A DNA stretch of 64,000 nucleotides, taken from Devosia yakushimensis (GTDB taxonomy: Bacteria; Pseudomonadota; Alphaproteobacteria; Rhizobiales; Devosiaceae). Within the stretch, counting starts at the first letter, position 1; every line of letters begins with the position of its first letter. Below are positions 60,539-64,000 of this stretch, in pieces. The notes beneath the pieces are model-generated. The model had not been told where the DNA came from. It made no database searches and saw only the letters and a list, made by a program, of their open reading frames with translations. The stretch covers positions 310,001 through 374,000 of the forward strand of contig NZ_BSNG01000001.1 in NCBI RefSeq assembly GCF_030159855.1. The letters run 5' to 3'. The position numbers were made by a program, and so were the translations under genes.

Positions 60539-61765
60539 TCAGGGTTGTGTAGCCTCGGCTTCACGGGTAGCGGATGCGCCATCGGGTCCGCTCAACAGGG
60601 TCACTTCGCTGCCCTCGCTGAGCTGGAGGATGCCTTCGGTGATGATGGCGTCGCCGGGATTAAGGTCGGCGCGCACGAGGACGCCGTCGCTGTTGCGCTG
60701 GACGATTTCGGCCATGACACGGGTGGCCTTGCCATCCATGTATTTCCAGACATAGGAGCCCTGGGCCGACCACAGGATGGCCAGAGGATTGACCGCTGGA
60801 AATTGCTCGCCCGGGAAACGCAGGGCGACGGTGAAGGACATGCCGGCGCGCAGGGCCCGGTCGTCATTGGGGATTTCGGCCTGGACCTGCAGCGTGCGGC
60901 TGGCCGGATCGAGGCGGTTATCGACGGCATTGACCTCGCCGGCAAAGGTGCGGCCGGGCAGGGCGATAGCCGTGACGGTGACCTGCATGCCCGGGGCGAT
61001 GGACGCGGCATAGCGCTCGGGCACCCAGAAATCGACGAGAATGGCGGAAGTGTCGTCGACCGTGGTGACGGTGGTTTGCGCGGGGACGTAATTGCCGGGA
61101 GTAACCTGGATTAGCCCGATCGTGCCGGCAATGGGGCTGGTAATGGTGCGGCGGCTGAGGGCGACGCTGGCATTGCGTAATTCGAGATCGGCATTGGCCG
61201 CGGCGAGGCGGGCGGCGGCCAGGGCCGTGGGGGCGACGACATTGGAATTGGCGAGGCCCTGGGTGCGGGCGAGGGTGGCCTGGGCGTCGTCCACGGCGAG
61301 CCGGGCCCGATCCAGCGCGATCTGCTCGGCGTCCGAATCCAGGAGGGCAATGATGTCGCCGGCCGCCACGGCCTGGCCCGGGCGCACGTCGACATCTGCC
61401 AGCGTGCCGCCGACGGGGGAAGCGACGGTGACCGAGCGGGTGGCCGTGCCTTCGCCGACGGCGCTGAGCGTGGAATTGATGGTGGCGAGCACGACGCCTG
61501 TGGTCACCACATTGTTCTGGCGGGCGCCGCCTGGCCGTCCGCCGCCGGGGCGCTGGCCGGGGCCGGTCGCGGCTTGCTCCGAAGCAGCGAAGGGCAGAGT
61601 GATGCCGTAATTGGCCAGGGTTTCGCTGGCGCCGGGAACGAAAAAGGCCCAGGCCGCCAATGCGGCGGCCAGAATTATGAGTGAAGCCAGAAGCTGCCGT
61701 ATCAAGCCTTGGACCCTGAAAAATGCTGAGCTGTCAGTAATCCGGCGGAAAGGGCGCCGGGACAT
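60539..61765 (-). CDS. HlyD/AcrA-type membrane fusion protein of the RND pump
   Basis: A 408-residue periplasmic adaptor anchored by an N-terminal helix (about 24-46), with biotinyl-lipoyl-like flanks (VASPVGGTLADVDVRPGQAV and TSPIAGTIGLIQVTPGNYV), a coiled coil between, and a beta-barrel domain. The N-terminal Gly/Pro-rich linker GPGQRPGGGRPGGARQN is unusual in composition. It is first in the operon, so the promoter lies in 61766-61829. Confidence 0.92.
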   Translation of the reverse strand: MSRRPFRRITDSSAFFRVQGLIRQLLASLIILAAALAAWAFFVPGASETLANYGITLPFAASEQAATGPGQRPGGGRPGGARQNNVVTTGVVLATINSTLSAVGEGTATRSVTVASPVGGTLADVDVRPGQAVAAGDIIALLDSDAEQIALDRARLAVDDAQATLARTQGLANSNVVAPTALAAARLAAANADLELRNASVALSRRTITSPIAGTIGLIQVTPGNYVPAQTTVTTVDDTSAILVDFWVPERYAASIAPGMQVTVTAIALPGRTFAGEVNAVDNRLDPASRTLQVQAEIPNDDRALRAGMSFTVALRFPGEQFPAVNPLAILWSAQGSYVWKYMDGKATRVMAEIVQRNSDGVLVRADLNPGDAIITEGILQLSEGSEVTLLSGPDGASATREAEATQP

Positions 61766-61829
61766 CAGCGGGACTGTAGCAGCGGCGCTAACCGCACGAC
61801 ATTACAAAGCCGTAAGGATCGCGGGCTTG

Positions 61830-62660
61830 TTATTCGATTTCGGCGTCGGAGCGGCCGCCCCATTCGGCCCAGGAGCCGTCATAGACCGCGACATTGCTGG
61901 CGCCGCTGACCTCGAGGGCCAGAGCGAGCGTCGCGGCGGTGATGCCCGAGCCGCAGGAGGTGATGATGGGCTTGGCGGTGTCGATGCCGCGATCGGCGAA
62001 GATTTGCCGGAGTTCGGAAACCGGCCGCATCTGGCCGTTTTCGGTCAGGAGACCCACGGGGACATTGGTGCTGCCCGGAATGTGGCCGCCGCGCAAGCCG
62101 GGGCGCGGCTCGGGCTGTTCGGCATGGAAACGCGGGGCTGGACGGGCATCGGCGATCTGGGTGGCGTGATCGTGGCTGCGGTCGCGCACGGTTTCGAAAT
62201 CGGCCACGCGATGCGGGTCGAAGCGGGCTGCGAAAATGGCGGGGCGGCGGGTCACGGTGCCGGTCTGGACGGCGCGTTTTTCGGCGCGCCATTTGGGACC
62301 GCCGCCGGCCAGGATGTAGACATTGCGGGCGCCCATGGTGCGGAAGGTCCACCAGACGCGGGGGGCGGAGAAGAGGCCCAGTTCGTCATAGACGACGATG
62401 GTCGACTGGTCCGAGATGCCCAGGGCGCCGACCATATGGGCGAAATCGGCGGGAGAGGGCAGCATGTGGGGCAGGGGGGAGCTGGTGTCGGCTATGCCGT
62501 CGATGTCGAAGAAGACCGCGCCGGGGATGTGGCCGGAGAGATATTCGGCCTGGGCATTGCGGGCGGCGTTGGGCATGTGCCAGCTGGCATCGACCACCAC
62601 CAGATTGGGGTCGCTCAGATGGTTGGCGAGCCATTCGGTGGTGACGAAGGGGGTGTCCAT
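61830..62660 (-). CDS. 3-mercaptopyruvate sulfurtransferase-like rhodanese
   Basis: A 276-residue two-domain rhodanese. The active-site loop in the C-terminal domain is CGSGITA (Cys236), which matches mercaptopyruvate sulfurtransferases rather than thiosulfate rhodaneses (CRKGVTA-like). It transfers sulfur from mercaptopyruvate to thiol or cyanide acceptors. The ATG at 62660 is supported by AGGAA just upstream; a longer frame to 62741 has no signal. It is between the efflux genes and an ABC importer, apparently monocistronic. Confidence 0.9.
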   Translation of the reverse strand: MDTPFVTTEWLANHLSDPNLVVVDASWHMPNAARNAQAEYLSGHIPGAVFFDIDGIADTSSPLPHMLPSPADFAHMVGALGISDQSTIVVYDELGLFSAPRVWWTFRTMGARNVYILAGGGPKWRAEKRAVQTGTVTRRPAIFAARFDPHRVADFETVRDRSHDHATQIADARPAPRFHAEQPEPRPGLRGGHIPGSTNVPVGLLTENGQMRPVSELRQIFADRGIDTAKPIITSCGSGITAATLALALEVSGASNVAVYDGSWAEWGGRSDAEIE

Positions 62661-62753
62661 GCTGGATTCCTGTGTGGTTCTGACCCCTAGGATGGGCCTT
62701 CCCGGCGGTAACGTCAAACCCCTAGGTAACTGGCATAACAAGGTTTTTTGAAA

Positions 62754-63821
62754 TCAGACGTCCAGCGCCAGCAGGTCCTTGCTGGCGAAGCTGATGGTGA
62801 CGGGTTCGCCCCGGCTGGGTGGGGCGGTGCGCTGGTCGTTGAAGGTGTCGAGGCTCAGAATATTCTGGCCCAGCGCCACGCGCAGGCGGATGACCGAGCC
62901 GAGGAAGGTAACATCGGCAATGGTGCCGGCGAGGGTAATATCATTGCCTTCGCGTGCACCGACGGACAGCACTTCGGGCCGCAATGTCACCAGACTGTTA
63001 GCACCGGCAGTAGCATTGGCTGGCAATTGGCTGACATGAACGGTCTGGCCGTCAATGGCGACGGTTTTGGCCGCCACATCGACGATTTTTGCTTCGATGG
63101 TGTTGAGCTGGCCGACAAAGGTGGCGACGAAACGGGTGGCCGGCTTGTTGTAGATTTCGTGCGGCGCGCCGAGCTGCTCGATATTGCCCGCATTCATCAC
63201 CACGATGCGGTCGGAGATGGAGAGGGCCTCTTCCTGGTCGTGGGTGACGAAAACCGTGGTGATGCCCAGATCGATCTGGATGGCGCGGATTTCTTCGCGC
63301 AGGGAGACGCGGATCTTGGCGTCGAGGGCCGAGAGCGGTTCATCGAGCAGGAGCATGCGGGGACGGGGGGCGATGGCGCGGGCAAGGGCGACGCGCTGCT
63401 GCTGGCCGCCGCTCATTTCATAGGGGTAGCGCTTTTCGAAGCCGGACAGGCCGATGAGTTTCAGCATTTCATCGACGCGGGCGCGGCGCTGCTCGGCCGG
63501 CATGCCCGATATCTTGAGGCCGAAGGCGATATTGTCGCCGACATTGAGATTGGGAAAGAGCGCATAGGCCTGAAACACCATGCCGAGCTGGCGCTGGTTG
63601 GGCTTGAGGTGGGTGATGTCCTGCCCATCAATGCTGATCGTACCCGAGGTCGGGTTTTCGAAACCGGCAATCATGCGCAGGATGGTGGTCTTGCCGCAGC
63701 CGGAGGGGCCGAGCAGGGAGATGAACTCGCCCTTGCCGAAGCCGAAGCTGATGCCCTTGACCACCCGGTTGCTGCCGAAGGATTTGGTGACGTTTTGGAC
63801 GGACAGGAAATCCTGGGTCAT
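62754..63821 (-). CDS. PotA/FbpC-type ABC transporter ATP-binding protein
   Basis: A 355-residue ATPase with Walker A GPSGCGKTT, signature MSGGQQQRVALARAI, Walker B MLLLDEPLSALDA and a C-terminal TOBE domain (about 250-355). It is 1 base downstream of a permease gene that runs off the window, as in spermidine/putrescine, iron and 2-aminoethylphosphonate importers; the substrate is not shown by this protein. Confidence 0.93.
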   Translation of the reverse strand: MTQDFLSVQNVTKSFGSNRVVKGISFGFGKGEFISLLGPSGCGKTTILRMIAGFENPTSGTISIDGQDITHLKPNQRQLGMVFQAYALFPNLNVGDNIAFGLKISGMPAEQRRARVDEMLKLIGLSGFEKRYPYEMSGGQQQRVALARAIAPRPRMLLLDEPLSALDAKIRVSLREEIRAIQIDLGITTVFVTHDQEEALSISDRIVVMNAGNIEQLGAPHEIYNKPATRFVATFVGQLNTIEAKIVDVAAKTVAIDGQTVHVSQLPANATAGANSLVTLRPEVLSVGAREGNDITLAGTIADVTFLGSVIRLRVALGQNILSLDTFNDQRTAPPSRGEPVTISFASKDLLALDV

Positions 63822-63822
63822 A

Positions 63823-64000
63823 TCAATCGGTCCGTGCGGAGGTGCGGGGGGCGAAGCGGCCGAGCACGTTGATCATGCCCATGGCACCCCAGGTGATAAT
63901 GAAGGAAATGATGGCGAGAGCAGCCGGCTCATAGGCGCGGTTGGTGCCGATGCCAACGAGATAGGGGCCGAAGGCCGGCCGGTTGAGCAGGCTCGCTATG
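63823..64000 (-). CDS. ABC transporter permease, C-terminal fragment
   Basis: Only the last 58 residues are present, ending AIISFIITWGAMGMINVLG then a short basic tail, which is a final transmembrane helix of an ABC importer permease (PotC type). The gene is cut by the window edge. Its stop codon lies one base before the ATPase start, so they are cotranscribed. Confidence 0.75.
   Translation of the reverse strand, partial: IASLLNRPAFGPYLVGIGTNRAYEPAALAIISFIITWGAMGMINVLGRFAPRTSARTD

Noticed and set aside
1..64000. tRNA or rRNA genes
   Set aside because: No cloverleaf-like sequence with a TTCGAATC-type arm or rRNA signature was recognised while reading; a dedicated scan could still find a tRNA.

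Overview
This is a 64 kb stretch of GC-rich, gene-dense chromosome from an alphaproteobacterium, most likely a Hyphomicrobiales member of the Devosia type. That placement is inferred from a PhyR-NepR-EcfG general stress response locus, a ChvE-GguAB sugar transporter, HWE-family histidine kinases, a CtrA-type box, and the GC-rich intergenic palindromes scattered between genes. No rRNA, tRNA, CRISPR array, prophage or insertion sequence was seen, and all but the left- and right-edge genes look intact.

Layout. 1-9.4 kb: the end of the TCA operon (sucD, sucA, sucB, lpd), with two unrelated genes (a small secreted protein and a LysE-type exporter) between sucB and lpd. 9.5-11.5 kb: kduI-kduD-cupin, a uronate catabolism unit. 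11.5-13.2 kb: a possible M15-like protein, a TRIC-type channel and a DUF4326 protein. 13.3-17 kb: a six-transmembrane hybrid histidine kinase plus a single-domain response regulator, convergent with an alpha-oxoamine synthase. This resembles the parts list of CqsA/CqsS and LqsA/LqsS/LqsR signalling and is one of the two best candidates for an undescribed system. 17.2-21.7 kb: a polar amino acid ABC transporter operon ending in a zinc desuccinylase/aspartoacylase-like enzyme.

22-33 kb is a general stress response island. It holds divergent phyR and nepR-ecfG, three HWE/HisKA_2 sensor kinases, a receiver protein whose phospho-acceptor Asp is replaced by Glu, a Crp/Fnr regulator, a YegS-type lipid kinase, and several small membrane or coiled-coil proteins (DUF1328, DUF883/ElaB-like, holin-like, DUF3309). 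I found five exact GGAAC-N16/17-CGTT promoters and one near-match in front of these genes, so the island looks like a self-contained piece of the EcfG regulon.

32.8-39.4 kb is a three-gene operon encoding two transglutaminase-like proteins around a fused circularly permuted ATP-grasp/alpha-E protein, a widespread module of unknown product. 39.5-49.1 kb is a complete polyol uptake and catabolism operon (SorC-type regulator, binding protein, two permeases, ATPase, mannitol-family dehydrogenase, HAD phosphatase, FGGY kinase). 49.4-56.1 kb is a GntR regulator divergent from a chvE locus with two tandem binding-protein genes followed by gguA and gguB; both chvE leaders carry a related 5' hairpin, the intergenic region has a shared 12-bp candidate operator, and the first leader has a small upstream ORF. 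56.3-64 kb: a MraY/WecA-like transferase, an HlyD-RND efflux pair, a 3-mercaptopyruvate sulfurtransferase-like protein, and the start of a PotA-type ABC importer cut by the window edge.

Large dyad-symmetric repeats occur in intergenic gaps throughout. Three of them lie just downstream of solute-binding-protein genes inside transporter operons, a position that would favour unequal expression of binding protein and permease.
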